Source of the DNA: Paracoccus sp. MBLB3053
Lineage (GTDB): Bacteria; Pseudomonadota; Alphaproteobacteria; Rhodobacterales; Rhodobacteraceae
Assembly (NCBI RefSeq): GCF_031822435.1
Contig: NZ_JAVQLW010000001.1
Coordinates: 1,807,501-1,871,500, forward strand
Direction of reading: 5' to 3'
Length of the DNA stretch: 64,000 nucleotides
Below are positions 29,398 through 38,463 of this stretch, piece by piece. Position 1 is the stretch's first letter. Each line of letters begins with the position of its first letter. The notes below the pieces were generated by a model. The model made no database searches. It saw nothing but the letters and a program-made list of their open reading frames with translations, and had not been told where the DNA came from. Position numbers and translations under genes: made by a program.

Positions 29398-31295
29398 ATG
29401 TTCATCTGGGTGCCGATTTCGACCACGCGTCCGGCCGGAATGCGGAAATAGTCCGACGCCGCCGCCGAGTTTCGCGAAAGCGCGATGAACAGCTTCGCCT
29501 GCCAGCCCGGAACCCGGCTGCGGGTCGAAATCCGGATGCGGCGGCGGGACAGGATGAACGAGGTCGCCATGATGTCGAACTTCCACCCCTGCCTGCGGCA
29601 TTGCAGCAGCGCCTGTGGGACGTCGGGCTCTTCCGCATAGCCGTAACGCAGCAGGATGCGACGGAAATGTTCGTTGACCTCTTCGATCTGCACTCTTTCG
29701 GACAGGGCGACCCGAGGCACGTCTGCCGTCGTGATGGTCAGGATCACGTTCTGTTCGTGCCGCGCCTTGAAGTGCTTGAGGCTGTGAAGCAGCGCGGCCG
29801 GCGCGAGATCGGGTGTCGAGGTCAGGAAGACCGCCGTTCCCGGCACCGATACGAGGCGGTCTGATTGCTCGACCTGGTCAAGAAGCGTGCCCAGCGGCAG
29901 TTCGGCCTCGCGATCCTTTGCCGAGACGATTGCCGTGCCCCGCACCCAGCTTGTCATGATGACCAGCATCACGGCTGCGATGCCCAGGGGCACAAAGCCT
30001 CCATCGCCGATCTTCATGAGGTTGGCGCCCAGGAAAATCAGGTCGAGCAGAAGGAAGGGCAGCATGATCGCGACCGAAAGCCAGATCGGAAGCTTCCAGT
30101 GCTTGTGCGCCACAACCATGGCCAGCGTGGCCGTCACCACCATCGTGCCGGTGACGCTGATCCCATAGGCCGACGCAAGGCTCGAGGACGAACCGAAAAG
30201 CACGACGAGGGCAATCACCGCGAACATCAGCCAGCGGTTCACGCCCGGCATGTAGATCTGGCCCTGATGTTCGTCCGAGGTGTGGCGGATCTTCATGCGG
30301 GGAAGCAAGCGCAGCTGCACCGCCTGCTGCGTCAGCGAATAGGCGCCCGTGATGACGGCCTGGCTGGCGATGATCGTCGCCATGGTTGCAAGGATCACCA
30401 CCGGCAGAAGCGCCCAGCTTGGGAACAGGAGGTAAAACGGGTTCGCCATCGCCTCGGGGTTGGACAGGACCAGCGCGGCTTGGCCGAAATAGGTCAGAAG
30501 CAAGGCAGGGAAGGCCACGAACAGCCAGGCGAGCTGAATCGGCCTGCGTCCGAAATGGCCCATATCGGCATAAAGCGCCTCGGCCCCGGTCACGGCCAGG
30601 AACACTGCCCCCAGGACAATGAGCCCGAGCGTGCCGTTGTCCGCGACGAAGCGGATCGCGTGGACCGGGTTGACCGCCGTCAGGACCTCGGGGTTCTGCA
30701 CCATCCAATGGGTACCTCCGGCGGCCATGACGATGAACCAGACCAGCGTGATCGGCCCGAAGAAGCGCGCCACTGCCTCGGTTCCACGGTTCTGCACGAG
30801 GAAAAGGCCGATGATGATGGCAATCGCGATCGGCTCGATGAATGGATCGACCTGGTCAGTCACGAGCTTCAGCCCTTCGATCGCCGAAAGCACGGAAATG
30901 GCCGGTGTGATTGCCGCGTCGCCGTAGAAAAGCGCCGCGCCGATCATGCCGACAAAGAGGATCGCCCGATTGGGCTTGCCCATGGAGCGTTGGGCCAGGG
31001 CGAGCAGCGACAGCGTGCCGCCTTCGCCTTCGTTATCGGCGCGCAGCAGGATCAGCACATATTTCAATGTGACGACCAGGATCAGCGCCCAGATGATCAG
31101 CGACAGCACACCAAGCACATCGGCGCGTGTCACCCCGCCATGCCGCGCGCCTGCCGCGAGGATCGCCTCGCGGAAAGCGTAAAGGGGGGATGTGCCGATG
31201 TCGCCATAGACGACGCCGATCGCAGCGAGAGACAAGGAAGCGACACCCGCACGTTGTGGTTGGGCTTCAGGAAGATGTGAATCGAGGCTGGCCAT
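29394..31295 (-). CDS. kup: low-affinity potassium transporter Kup (633 aa)
   Basis: A KUP/HAK/KT-type potassium-proton symporter. The N-terminal signature GVVYGDIGTSPLYAFRE (residues 27-43) is intact. About twelve membrane segments are followed by a C-terminal cytoplasmic domain of roughly 180 residues. I start at ATG 31295 with GGAACTC upstream; a TTG at 31328 would add 11 residues. It is divergent from a KdpD-like/KdpE-like two-component pair across about 150 bp, suggesting that pair controls this potassium uptake gene. Confidence 0.93.
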   Translation of the reverse strand: MASLDSHLPEAQPQRAGVASLSLAAIGVVYGDIGTSPLYAFREAILAAGARHGGVTRADVLGVLSLIIWALILVVTLKYVLILLRADNEGEGGTLSLLALAQRSMGKPNRAILFVGMIGAALFYGDAAITPAISVLSAIEGLKLVTDQVDPFIEPIAIAIIIGLFLVQNRGTEAVARFFGPITLVWFIVMAAGGTHWMVQNPEVLTAVNPVHAIRFVADNGTLGLIVLGAVFLAVTGAEALYADMGHFGRRPIQLAWLFVAFPALLLTYFGQAALVLSNPEAMANPFYLLFPSWALLPVVILATMATIIASQAVITGAYSLTQQAVQLRLLPRMKIRHTSDEHQGQIYMPGVNRWLMFAVIALVVLFGSSSSLASAYGISVTGTMVVTATLAMVVAHKHWKLPIWLSVAIMLPFLLLDLIFLGANLMKIGDGGFVPLGIAAVMLVIMTSWVRGTAIVSAKDREAELPLGTLLDQVEQSDRLVSVPGTAVFLTSTPDLAPAALLHSLKHFKARHEQNVILTITTADVPRVALSERVQIEEVNEHFRRILLRYGYAEEPDVPQALLQCRRQGWKFDIMATSFILSRRRIRISTRSRVPGWQAKLFIALSRNSAAASDYFRIPAGRVVEIGTQMNI

Positions 31296-31442
31296 CTTGA
31301 GTTCCGATAGCGGGAGGATTCCCGACAAGATCCGGAAGATGCCGCAGAGCAGCGTAAAGGTTCGATGCGAATTTGCGGGCCTCTCGTAAGGAAGCCATAA
31401 AGACTGTGGACAAGGTCACCCGCTTGTCGCCAGATCCGGGAC

Positions 31443-32963
31443 ATGGACCAGGAAATCTCTCCGCTGAAGGACGATCGCCGATGGATCAGCCCGCCCACGC
31501 TGGGCGGTTTCGTCGGCGCCGGCGCGATCCTGACCGCGGTCGCGATACTCGTGGGGTCGGCGCGCCATGTCCTGCCGGAATCCGTGGCGATCCTGCTGTT
31601 TCTGATCGCCGTCCTGATCAGCGCGGCCTGCTTCGGCTTCTGGGTCGGGATCGCCAGTGCAGTCGGGGCCTTGGCGGGCTTCAACTTCATGTTTTTCGAG
31701 CCGCATTTCACGCTTTTCATCGCCAAGCCGGAAGATGTCATCACCTTGGGGGTCTTCTTGCTGGCCGCGGCAATCACAGGTCTGATCTCGGGCCGATTGC
31801 GGGAACAGGTGGATGCAGCTCAGGGAAGGGCGGCCGCGCTTGAAGTTCTGTCCCGTGTGTCGATCGAGCTTTCGCGCGCGGACGCACCCTCGGATGTCGC
31901 CCGAGTCGCGGTGCGCCATCTGAATGCCTTGTCGCGGGGGCCGTCGATCGCGCTTTCGCCGGTCGAGGGTCGGCTGCGCCTTCTGGCCGCCGAGCCCGAA
32001 GATTACCTTCCCGAAGCCAGCGAGCTTGAGGCAGCCGATGCGGCCTTTCGGCGCCGCCGCCCTGAATTCGCTTCGGCGCAGGGTTGGAACGGATCGCGCC
32101 TGACATTCTATCCTGTCGCGACCGGGGCAGAGGACGCGCCCGGTCCGGTCATCGGTCATGCCCGGATTCCAGCGGACCGTCGCGATCACGGCTGGCGCGA
32201 AAGCGCGATCGACGTGATCTTGCGCCAGACAGGGCAGACCTTGCAAAGGATGGCCCTGGCCGAAAAAGCCGAAGCCGAGCGCCGCCGCGCCACGAGCGAG
32301 GAGATGCGGGCGGCATTGCTGTCATCGCTGTCGCATGATCTGCGCACGCCTCTGGCGACGATCCTGGGATCTGTCACCACCCTGCGCGAACTGGGCGAGA
32401 CCTTGCCGCCAGCCGCCAAGGCCGATCTGCTTGTCGCGATCGAGGAAGAGGCAGAGCGTCTGGCGCGATATGTCGAAAAGCTGTTGCAGTTGACCCGGCT
32501 GAAAGCCGGCAGCGAAATCCACATGGCCTGGGTCGATGCCGGAGACGCCGCGCTGGCGGCAGTGGCGCGGGCGCGAAGGTCTTGGCCGAACGCCCGGATC
32601 GAAGCAACCATTCCGCCCTTGCCGATGGTCCGCGCCGAGGTTGGATTGCTGGAGCAGGCCATCTTCAACCTGATCGAGAATGCCGTGAAATACGCGCCGG
32701 GCGTGATCAGGGTCGCCGGAAGCGTCGAGCGTGGCACGCTGGTCCTGTCGGTCACGGATCGCGGACGCGGTTTGCCCGATCCGATCGCCGACTGGCTGAC
32801 ATCCGACAGCATGACGCGGGTGCCGCAGGTTTCGGGCCTTGGCCTGCAGATCAGCAAGGGTATCGCGCTTGCGCTTGGCGGAACGCTTGCCTCGGGCCAT
32901 CGCGCGCAGGGTGGCGCGGTCCTTGAAATCCGCCTGCCGGTGCCAGAAGAGCATCGCGCATGA
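31443..32963 (+). CDS. KdpD-like histidine kinase lacking N-terminal sensor half (506 aa)
   Basis: It matches the C-terminal part of KdpD: four closely spaced membrane segments (about 21-117, DUF4118-like, including GFNFMFFEPHFTLFI), a GAF-like region (about 130-260), a dimerisation domain with phospho-acceptor His298 in SLSHDLRTPLA, and an ATPase domain with N-box Asn413 and glycine boxes DRGRG and GLGLQ. The usual roughly 400-residue N-terminal KdpD and USP cytoplasmic domains are absent. No kdpFABC genes lie nearby. It overlaps the regulator gene by 4 bp. Potassium or cell-envelope sensing is inferred from kup next door. Confidence 0.87.
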   Translation: MDQEISPLKDDRRWISPPTLGGFVGAGAILTAVAILVGSARHVLPESVAILLFLIAVLISAACFGFWVGIASAVGALAGFNFMFFEPHFTLFIAKPEDVITLGVFLLAAAITGLISGRLREQVDAAQGRAAALEVLSRVSIELSRADAPSDVARVAVRHLNALSRGPSIALSPVEGRLRLLAAEPEDYLPEASELEAADAAFRRRRPEFASAQGWNGSRLTFYPVATGAEDAPGPVIGHARIPADRRDHGWRESAIDVILRQTGQTLQRMALAEKAEAERRRATSEEMRAALLSSLSHDLRTPLATILGSVTTLRELGETLPPAAKADLLVAIEEEAERLARYVEKLLQLTRLKAGSEIHMAWVDAGDAALAAVARARRSWPNARIEATIPPLPMVRAEVGLLEQAIFNLIENAVKYAPGVIRVAGSVERGTLVLSVTDRGRGLPDPIADWLTSDSMTRVPQVSGLGLQISKGIALALGGTLASGHRAQGGAVLEIRLPVPEEHRA

Positions 32964-33658
32964 ACGGACGCCAGACCATCCTGATCGTCGATGACGAACC
33001 ACAGATCCAACGCTTCCTTGGCCATGCGCTGATGGCGGCGGGGTATGACACCGTGCTTGCCGGCAGCGGAAGCGAAGCGCTGGCGGGCATCGCCTCGCAT
33101 GAACCGGACCTGATGATCCTGGATCTGGGTCTGCCCGACATGAACGGCAAGGAAGTGATCGAGCGGCTGCGCCTGCGCTCGGACTTGCCGGTCATCGTGC
33201 TTTCGGCCCATGATCAGGAGATGGAGAAGATCATGGCGCTTGATCTCGGGGCCGATGACTTCGTGGCCAAGCCCTTCGGCATCGGAGAGTTGCTCGCGCG
33301 CCTGCGCGTGAGCCTGCGTCAGCGCCGCGCCGCCCGGCCGGATGTCATTCGGCAGGACGGGCTGGTGATCGATCTGGCCGCGCATCAGGTCAGCCGCGAC
33401 GGCGAGCCATTGCGGCTGACCCCAAAAGAATTCGACCTGTTGGCCGCCCTTGCGTCGAATGCCGGCCGGGTCATGACGCATCGCAAGCTTCTGGCGCTGG
33501 TCTGGGGCCCCGCTCACGTCGATGATGTGCCCTATCTGCGCGTCTTCGTGGGCCAGCTCAGGCAGAAGCTGGAACTGGACCCGGCAAAGCCCGCGTTGAT
33601 CCTGACAGAGCCGGGTATCGGTTATCGCTGGGTCCAGCCCGAAGGAGGAACTTTGTGA
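32960..33658 (+). CDS. KdpE-like response regulator, OmpR family (232 aa)
   Basis: A receiver domain with phospho-acceptor Asp55 (LMILDLGLPD) and conserved Lys in FVAKPFG, followed by a winged-helix DNA-binding domain (about 130-230, ending EPGIGYRW). The length and sequence fit KdpE. Its start overlaps the kinase gene by 4 bp, so the two form a pair. The likely target is kup, divergent upstream. The stop overlaps the next gene's GTG start. Confidence 0.9.
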   Translation: MNGRQTILIVDDEPQIQRFLGHALMAAGYDTVLAGSGSEALAGIASHEPDLMILDLGLPDMNGKEVIERLRLRSDLPVIVLSAHDQEMEKIMALDLGADDFVAKPFGIGELLARLRVSLRQRRAARPDVIRQDGLVIDLAAHQVSRDGEPLRLTPKEFDLLAALASNAGRVMTHRKLLALVWGPAHVDDVPYLRVFVGQLRQKLELDPAKPALILTEPGIGYRWVQPEGGTL

Positions 33659-34218
33659 CCATCCGTATCCTTCGCGCCGACGGACATCGGCGCATGCCGT
33701 GGAAGAACGGTCGTGGCGAAACCGTGGAGATTGCGGTCTTCCCCGAAGGGGCGGGGCTTGACGCGTTCGCATGGCGGATCAGCATGGCTGGTGTGGCGGA
33801 GGATGGCGAGTTTTCGATCTTTCCCGGCATCGACAGGACCTTGGCGGTGCTGAGCGGTGCGGGGATTGAATTGCAGGTTCAGAAGCATGGCCTTCATCGG
33901 CTGACGCCTGATGACCCGCCCCTGGCCTTTCCTGCCGACATTCCCAGTTCGGCCCGCCTCATCGACGGGCCGATCACTGACCTGAACGTGATGACGCGGC
34001 GGGGTGTTCATGCCCACCGGATGATCCGTTCGGACGACACCGCGACCGCCCCATGCGACCTGCGGCTGGTTCTTGCGACCGAACGCTTGAGCTTGCGCGC
34101 CGGGGGGAAGGATTTCGACCTGGCCCCGCTGGACGCGCTGATCTGCGACGGTCCCGATGCGGTGCTTCCACCCGAGCCCGTCGCGGGCGGCTGGATGATC
34201 GAGATCCGCCGCGTCTGA
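33655..34218 (+). CDS. HutD/Ves family protein (187 aa)
   Basis: A cupin-like member of the HutD/Ves family, with the N-terminal RMPWKNGRGETVEIAVFPEG block typical of the family. HutD is linked to histidine utilisation and Ves to cold and stress responses, but the biochemical role is unsettled. It starts at GTG 33655 with a strong GGAGGA just before it, overlapping the response regulator stop by 4 bp, so it is translationally coupled to a two-component system rather than to hut genes. That placement is unusual. Confidence 0.85.
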   Translation: MTIRILRADGHRRMPWKNGRGETVEIAVFPEGAGLDAFAWRISMAGVAEDGEFSIFPGIDRTLAVLSGAGIELQVQKHGLHRLTPDDPPLAFPADIPSSARLIDGPITDLNVMTRRGVHAHRMIRSDDTATAPCDLRLVLATERLSLRAGGKDFDLAPLDALICDGPDAVLPPEPVAGGWMIEIRRV

Positions 34219-34221
34219 GCC

Positions 34222-35241
34222 TCAGCGCCAGCCAAGCGCCGGTGCGACATGCTTCAGGATGCCTTCGATGACATGTGCGTTGTAATCGACGCCCAATTGG
34301 TTCGGCACTGTCAGAAGCAGGGTGTCGGCCTCGGCGATGCCTTCGTCGCCACGCAGCTCTTCGATGAGCCTTTCCGGTTCGCCCGTATAGCCGCGACCGA
34401 AGATCGAGCGGGTCTGGTCGATCATGCCGACTTGATCGCTTTCCTTGCCGCCACGTCCGAAATACATCCGGTCGCGGTCGTCGATCAGCGGGAAGATCGA
34501 GCGGCTGACCGATACGCGAGGCGCGCGTTCATGGCCGATCTCGGCCCAGGTCTCGCGATAGGTGCGGATCTGCTCGGCCTGCTGGACATGGAAGGGCTTG
34601 CCATTCTCGTCATCCTTGAGTGTCGAGCTTTGCAGGTTCATCCCAAGCGTCGCCGCCCATTTCGCCGTTGCGTTCGACCCCGCACCCCACCAGATCCGCT
34701 CGCGCAGGCCCGGTGAATGGGGTTCGATGCGCAGAGGGCCCGGCGGGTTCGGAAACATCGGGCGGGGATTGGGCTTGGCAAATCCATGCCCCTGGATGAC
34801 ATTCAGGAAGACCTCGGCATGGCGGCGGGCCATGTCGGCATCGCTTTCTCCTTCGGCCGGCTGATAGCCGAAATATCTCCAGCCATCGATCACCTGTTCG
34901 GGCGATCCGCGGCTGATCCCCAGTTGCAGGCGACCCTGCGAGATGAGATCGGCCGCCCCCGCATCCTCGGCCATGTAAAGCGGGTTTTCATAGCGCATGT
35001 CGATGACGGCGGTGCCGATCTCGATCGTCTTCGTGCGCGCGCCGACAGCCGCGAGCAACGGAAAGGGTGATCCGAGCTGGCGGGCGAAGTGATGCACGCG
35101 GAAATAGGCGCCATCCGCCCCGAGTTCCTCGGCGGCGACAGCCAGGTCGATCGATTGCAGCAGGACGTCCTGGGCGCTGCGCGCGTGTGAGCCCGGCTCG
35201 GGCGACCAATGGCCAAAGGACAGAAATCCGATTTTCTTCAT
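34222..35241 (-). CDS. LLM-class flavin-dependent oxidoreductase (339 aa)
   Basis: A bacterial luciferase-like TIM-barrel monooxygenase or oxidoreductase that uses reduced flavin. Typical features: N-terminal KKIGFLSFGHW, the HHFARQLGSPFPLLAAVGARTK-type region near 55, and the GAG SNATAKWAA region. Two start codons are possible: 35247, giving an ATGA overlap with the upstream LysR gene, and 35241, which has AGGA at ideal spacing; I chose the latter. It is co-transcribed with the LysR gene. Substrate unknown. Confidence 0.87.
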   Translation of the reverse strand: MKKIGFLSFGHWSPEPGSHARSAQDVLLQSIDLAVAAEELGADGAYFRVHHFARQLGSPFPLLAAVGARTKTIEIGTAVIDMRYENPLYMAEDAGAADLISQGRLQLGISRGSPEQVIDGWRYFGYQPAEGESDADMARRHAEVFLNVIQGHGFAKPNPRPMFPNPPGPLRIEPHSPGLRERIWWGAGSNATAKWAATLGMNLQSSTLKDDENGKPFHVQQAEQIRTYRETWAEIGHERAPRVSVSRSIFPLIDDRDRMYFGRGGKESDQVGMIDQTRSIFGRGYTGEPERLIEELRGDEGIAEADTLLLTVPNQLGVDYNAHVIEGILKHVAPALGWR

Positions 35242-35243
35242 GT

Positions 35244-36179
35244 TCATCCTAGCAGTGCAGGCGCGGCAGCCTTGCGCCACGGAGGTTCCTTGAGTTCCGC
35301 CGCGACATGGTCGATGAAGCGGCGCAGCTTGGCGGGTATTGGATTGACAGGCGGCCAGACGGCGACGATGGGCATGCGCCGGGTCGGTTGGCCGGACAGG
35401 ATGCGTTCCAGCCGCCCGTCGGCGAGCGCGGGTGCCACGATGAAGCCGGGCAGCATCGCCAGCCCCAACCCCGCGATCGCCAGGTCGCGGATGGCTTCTC
35501 CGTTGTTCACCGTGATCCTGCCCTCGACCAGCGGAGAGACATAGCGTTCGCGGTCCTGGAACTGCCAAAGCTGGCTGTTCGGCTGATGGCTGTAGCCGAT
35601 TACCTGATGGTCGCGCAGGTCAGCCAGGCTTTCGGGGCGACCATGGGCGTCCAGATAGATGGGGCTCGCACAGGCGACGCTTTCATCCTCGCAAAGCTTG
35701 CGCTGCATCAAGGCGTTGTCGCGCAGCTTGCCGATCCGGATCGCGATGTCGAAACCCTCGCGCGCGAGGTCACGGGTGCGATCGTCGTAATCCACGCTGA
35801 TGGAAAGCTCGGGATTCTGCGCCGCGAAGCGGGCGATGATCGGGCCTAGGTGCAGGATGCCGAAGCTCATCGGTGCCGAGATCGAAAGGCTGCCGCGCAG
35901 CGGGGCAACGCCGTCCATGTCCCATGCGGTGCTTTCGGCCGCCGCGACGAGTTCGTTCAGGGCGGGCCGCAGGCGTTCGGCCAGTCGCAAGGCTGCTTCG
36001 GTCGGGGCTATGCGTCCTGCACTGCGTCGGAAAAGTGCGGCCCCCAGCGTGGCTTCAAGATCGGTGATGCGCTTGCTGATGACGGATTTCGACAGGTTCA
36101 TGCGTGCTGCGGCGGCCGTGACGGTGCCCAGTTCCAAGACCGCCAGAAAGGTTTCCAGATCGTCGAGATCATACCGCAT
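35244..36179 (-). CDS. LysR-family transcriptional regulator (311 aa)
   Basis: A helix-turn-helix in residues 1-60 ([21 protein letters not shown]) plus an effector-binding domain. I start at the ATG giving [11 protein letters not shown]; an in-frame ATG at 36221 would add 14 residues, and neither has a good ribosome-binding site. It is divergent from the VOC dioxygenase gene and co-transcribed with the flavin oxidoreductase, so it probably controls both sides. The usual target class is aromatic or quinone catabolism or defence. Confidence 0.87.
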   Translation of the reverse strand: MRYDLDDLETFLAVLELGTVTAAAARMNLSKSVISKRITDLEATLGAALFRRSAGRIAPTEAALRLAERLRPALNELVAAAESTAWDMDGVAPLRGSLSISAPMSFGILHLGPIIARFAAQNPELSISVDYDDRTRDLAREGFDIAIRIGKLRDNALMQRKLCEDESVACASPIYLDAHGRPESLADLRDHQVIGYSHQPNSQLWQFQDRERYVSPLVEGRITVNNGEAIRDLAIAGLGLAMLPGFIVAPALADGRLERILSGQPTRRMPIVAVWPPVNPIPAKLRRFIDHVAAELKEPPWRKAAAPALLG

Positions 36180-36223
36180 GCGAGGGAAGATAGGCGAGGA
36201 ATGCCGATCGTCCAAGGCCATGT

Positions 36224-36241
36224 CGTTCGCTTCTGTCGAAC
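36224..36241. promoter_or_regulatory. inverted repeat in the LysR-VOC intergenic region
   Basis: GTTCG (36224-36228) and CGAAC (36237-36241) form a dyad with an 8-bp centre, falling between the two divergent genes. This is the size and symmetry expected of a LysR recognition site, but short arms make chance likely. Confidence 0.3.
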
Positions 36242-36317
36242 ACGAGGTTCGCGCAGGGTGCTGTGGCCGAAATCCGGGGCCGCGCCGATATTGTCCGCAA
36301 GCGAAAGGAGACCCGTC

Positions 36318-37262
36318 ATGGAACTCACCGGAATACACCATCTTACCGCGATCACCGCCCAGGCCCGCGAGAACAAGCGCTTCTATACCGAGACGCTGGG
36401 GATGCGGCTGGTCAAGAAGACCGTGAACCAGGACGATACCAGCGCGTATCACCTGTTCTATGCCGACGGGTTGGCCCAGCCCGGTACGGACCTGACCTTC
36501 TTCGACTGGCCGGCCGCGCGAGAACGCCGCGGCACCCATTCGATCAGTCGGACGGGTCTGCGGATCGGCAAGGACAGCTTCGATTATTGGGCCTCGCGGC
36601 TGGGGGAACAGGGTCTTGTCACGGGCGCCCTCGGGACGCTCGATGGACGCACCAGTCTCGATTTCGAGGACCCGGAAGGCCAGCGTTTTCGCCTGACCGA
36701 GGATGTTGCCGGCAACACGGCCAGTATCTGGGAAAAAAGCCCGGTCCCGGCGCGGCACCAGATCCACGGCCTTGGCCCGATCACCATTTCCGTGCCTGAT
36801 CTCGCCCCGACCGAGATCGTGCTGACCCATGTTTTGAACATGCGCAAGGTGCGCGACTATGCCAGCCCGGACGGGCAGGGCAGCGTCCATGTCTTCGAGA
36901 TGGGCGCGGGGGGGCCTTCTGCGGAATTGCATGTGGCGGTTCAGCCCGATCTTCCTGTCGCCCGTCAGGGTGCGGGCGCGGTGCATCACGTGGCCTTCCG
37001 CGTGCCGGACAAGCCCGCGATTCACGAATGGGCCAAAAGGCTGAACGAATTGCGCATCCCCAGCTCCGGCGAGGTCGAGCGCTACTACTTCCGCTCGCTC
37101 TATTTCCGGGAGCCGGGTGGCAACCTGTTCGAACTTGCCTCGGACGATCCGGGATTCGCCGTCGATGAGCCTATCGAGGCGCTGGGTGAACGGCTGTCCT
37201 TGCCGCCATTCCTCGAGCCGCGCCGGGCCCAGATTGAAGCGGACCTGAAGCCGCTCGACTAG
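36318..37262 (+). CDS. VOC-family ring-cleaving dioxygenase (314 aa)
   Basis: Two vicinal-oxygen-chelate modules in one chain, of the MhqO/MhqE type (extradiol-like, hydroquinone-related). Module one starts IHHLTAIT (residues 6-13), and module two contains [10 protein letters not shown] near 220 and ends with the metal-ligand Glu in [17 protein letters not shown] precedes the ATG. It is divergent from a LysR gene and near a flavin oxidoreductase, as in quinone-response loci. The actual substrate is not visible in the sequence. Confidence 0.85.
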   Translation: MELTGIHHLTAITAQARENKRFYTETLGMRLVKKTVNQDDTSAYHLFYADGLAQPGTDLTFFDWPAARERRGTHSISRTGLRIGKDSFDYWASRLGEQGLVTGALGTLDGRTSLDFEDPEGQRFRLTEDVAGNTASIWEKSPVPARHQIHGLGPITISVPDLAPTEIVLTHVLNMRKVRDYASPDGQGSVHVFEMGAGGPSAELHVAVQPDLPVARQGAGAVHHVAFRVPDKPAIHEWAKRLNELRIPSSGEVERYYFRSLYFREPGGNLFELASDDPGFAVDEPIEALGERLSLPPFLEPRRAQIEADLKPLD

Positions 37263-37288
37263 GCCATGCGGTGCAAGAGCCGTGACAG

Positions 37289-37314
37289 GGCCGCCGGACA
37301 TCCGGCGGCCTTTT
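37289..37314 (+). terminator. strong rho-independent terminator after the VOC gene
   Basis: GGCCGCCGGA (37289-37298) pairs with TCCGGCGGCC (37301-37310), then TTTT. The tip closes as a 4-nt loop in practice. It separates the convergent VOC and chaC genes. Confidence 0.85.
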
Positions 37315-38054
37315 CATTCTGCAGCCTCGCCCGACAGCGGAAAATGCAGATCCTCGATCTCCCTCGCGACAAGCTCCTGCAGGCGCCAGAGATTGCGGTC
37401 GTGAATGCCGAATTCCTTCAGGTGGAGAACGGTGTTGAACAGGTATTCCGCGCAGGACCCCGCTGGACCGCAGGCCCGCGCGAGGACATGCGCCACCTCG
37501 TCCAGGGGCAGCCGGCTCAGGATTCGTTCTCCGGTCGGTCCAGCCCAGAAGACGAGGGCGGGCATTCTGCCTTGCGTTGTATGGACGCGGATCCAGCGCA
37601 CCATACCGATATTGTCGCGAAAGCGGATCTCGCGGCGGACCATTCGCCGGATCTGGTCCAGACGGTCATCGTCGCGCACGCGGTAGACCACCCCGTCACA
37701 GCGCCCGCCACGCTCAAGCGCCATCATCAGCCCGAATTGCTGCGGCGAACCGCGCCAGCGATTCATTCGAAGGCAGAAGGAACGGTGCCAGCCATAGGCG
37801 CTGGCCCGCAGGTGGCCGATCGCGTCGAAATCGGGCTTCCAGATCAGAGATCCATAGGCGAAAACCCATAAAGGCCCATCACCGGATTCCTTTGCCAGTC
37901 TCTGGGCGAGTTGATCTATCTCGTCATCGCTCAAAAGCGTCCAGCCCGGTTCCGGTCCATGGTCGGGCTCGGGCCGCAGGGTCAAGGCGACATGGTCGGG
38001 GGTCAGGACCATCTGCCGAAGTACCCTGACGCCATCGCTCTCGACTTCGTGCAT
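37314..38054 (-). CDS. chaC: glutathione-specific gamma-glutamylcyclotransferase (ChaC-like, 246 aa)
   Basis: Predicted to split glutathione to 5-oxoproline and Cys-Gly. The glycine-rich YGSL binding loop (67-70) lies in VFAYGSLIWKPDF, followed by AYGWHRSFC. The catalytic-type Glu114 precedes the GVVYRV block. I start at ATG 38054 because GGAG lies 6 nt before it; a longer frame to 38156 is not supported. An N-terminal extension of about 60 residues precedes the core, longer than E. coli ChaC. Its product is the presumed substrate of the pxp-type cluster in the same window. Confidence 0.88.
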   Translation of the reverse strand: MHEVESDGVRVLRQMVLTPDHVALTLRPEPDHGPEPGWTLLSDDEIDQLAQRLAKESGDGPLWVFAYGSLIWKPDFDAIGHLRASAYGWHRSFCLRMNRWRGSPQQFGLMMALERGGRCDGVVYRVRDDDRLDQIRRMVRREIRFRDNIGMVRWIRVHTTQGRMPALVFWAGPTGERILSRLPLDEVAHVLARACGPAGSCAEYLFNTVLHLKEFGIHDRNLWRLQELVAREIEDLHFPLSGEAAE

Positions 38055-38463
38055 CGCATTCTCCGCCTGGTCATCCCCCCGGCCCGAGGAAAACGGGTTT
38101 GGCCTGACCGCGCAAGCCTGAACGCGGCCCTTTGGGGCGCCTGCCGCGCTGCGCATCGGAATTGGTCAGCTTCCCTGCAGCGTCGTCACATGGCTCAGCA
38201 TTGTGGGAACGGTTCCTGCGATCACTTTCATTTGTCATTTCCCGTCGCGTTCAGGCAGGGTCTCATCGAAGCTTCGAGTGGTCGCTTGATTCGAAACGGC
38301 AATTTCCGGGATGGTTGCTTTCTGCCCGTCGTTTTCAAGGCAGCGATCGAAAACCGCCTGCCTGTGTCGATCCTTGCCCTTTTCGGCATGATGTCATCAG
38401 CCTTGGCAGGTCGGGTTTCCATGCCCTGCGCAGTTACAGCAACCATGCCGAAGGGACTGCCCG
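38055..38463. other. 409-bp divergent intergenic region, no gene seen
   Basis: It lies between chaC (leftward) and the phosphate transporter (rightward). Reading frames here have no plausible start or composition. It must hold promoters for both genes. A stretch CTTTCATTTGTCATTT near 38225-38240 is vaguely like a Pho box but too imperfect to call. No hairpin of note. Confidence 0.5.

Noticed and set aside
29865..31280. Plus-strand frame of 471 codons
   Set aside because: Antisense of kup; very rich in Asp, Arg, His and Gln with no domain signal.
35244..37301. Minus-strand frame of 685 codons including the LysR gene
   Set aside because: Only the part after 36179 (or 36221) is LysR; the rest is antisense of the VOC gene.
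38225..38240. Pho-box-like stretch before the phosphate transporter
   Set aside because: Too many mismatches and wrong spacing to support a call.
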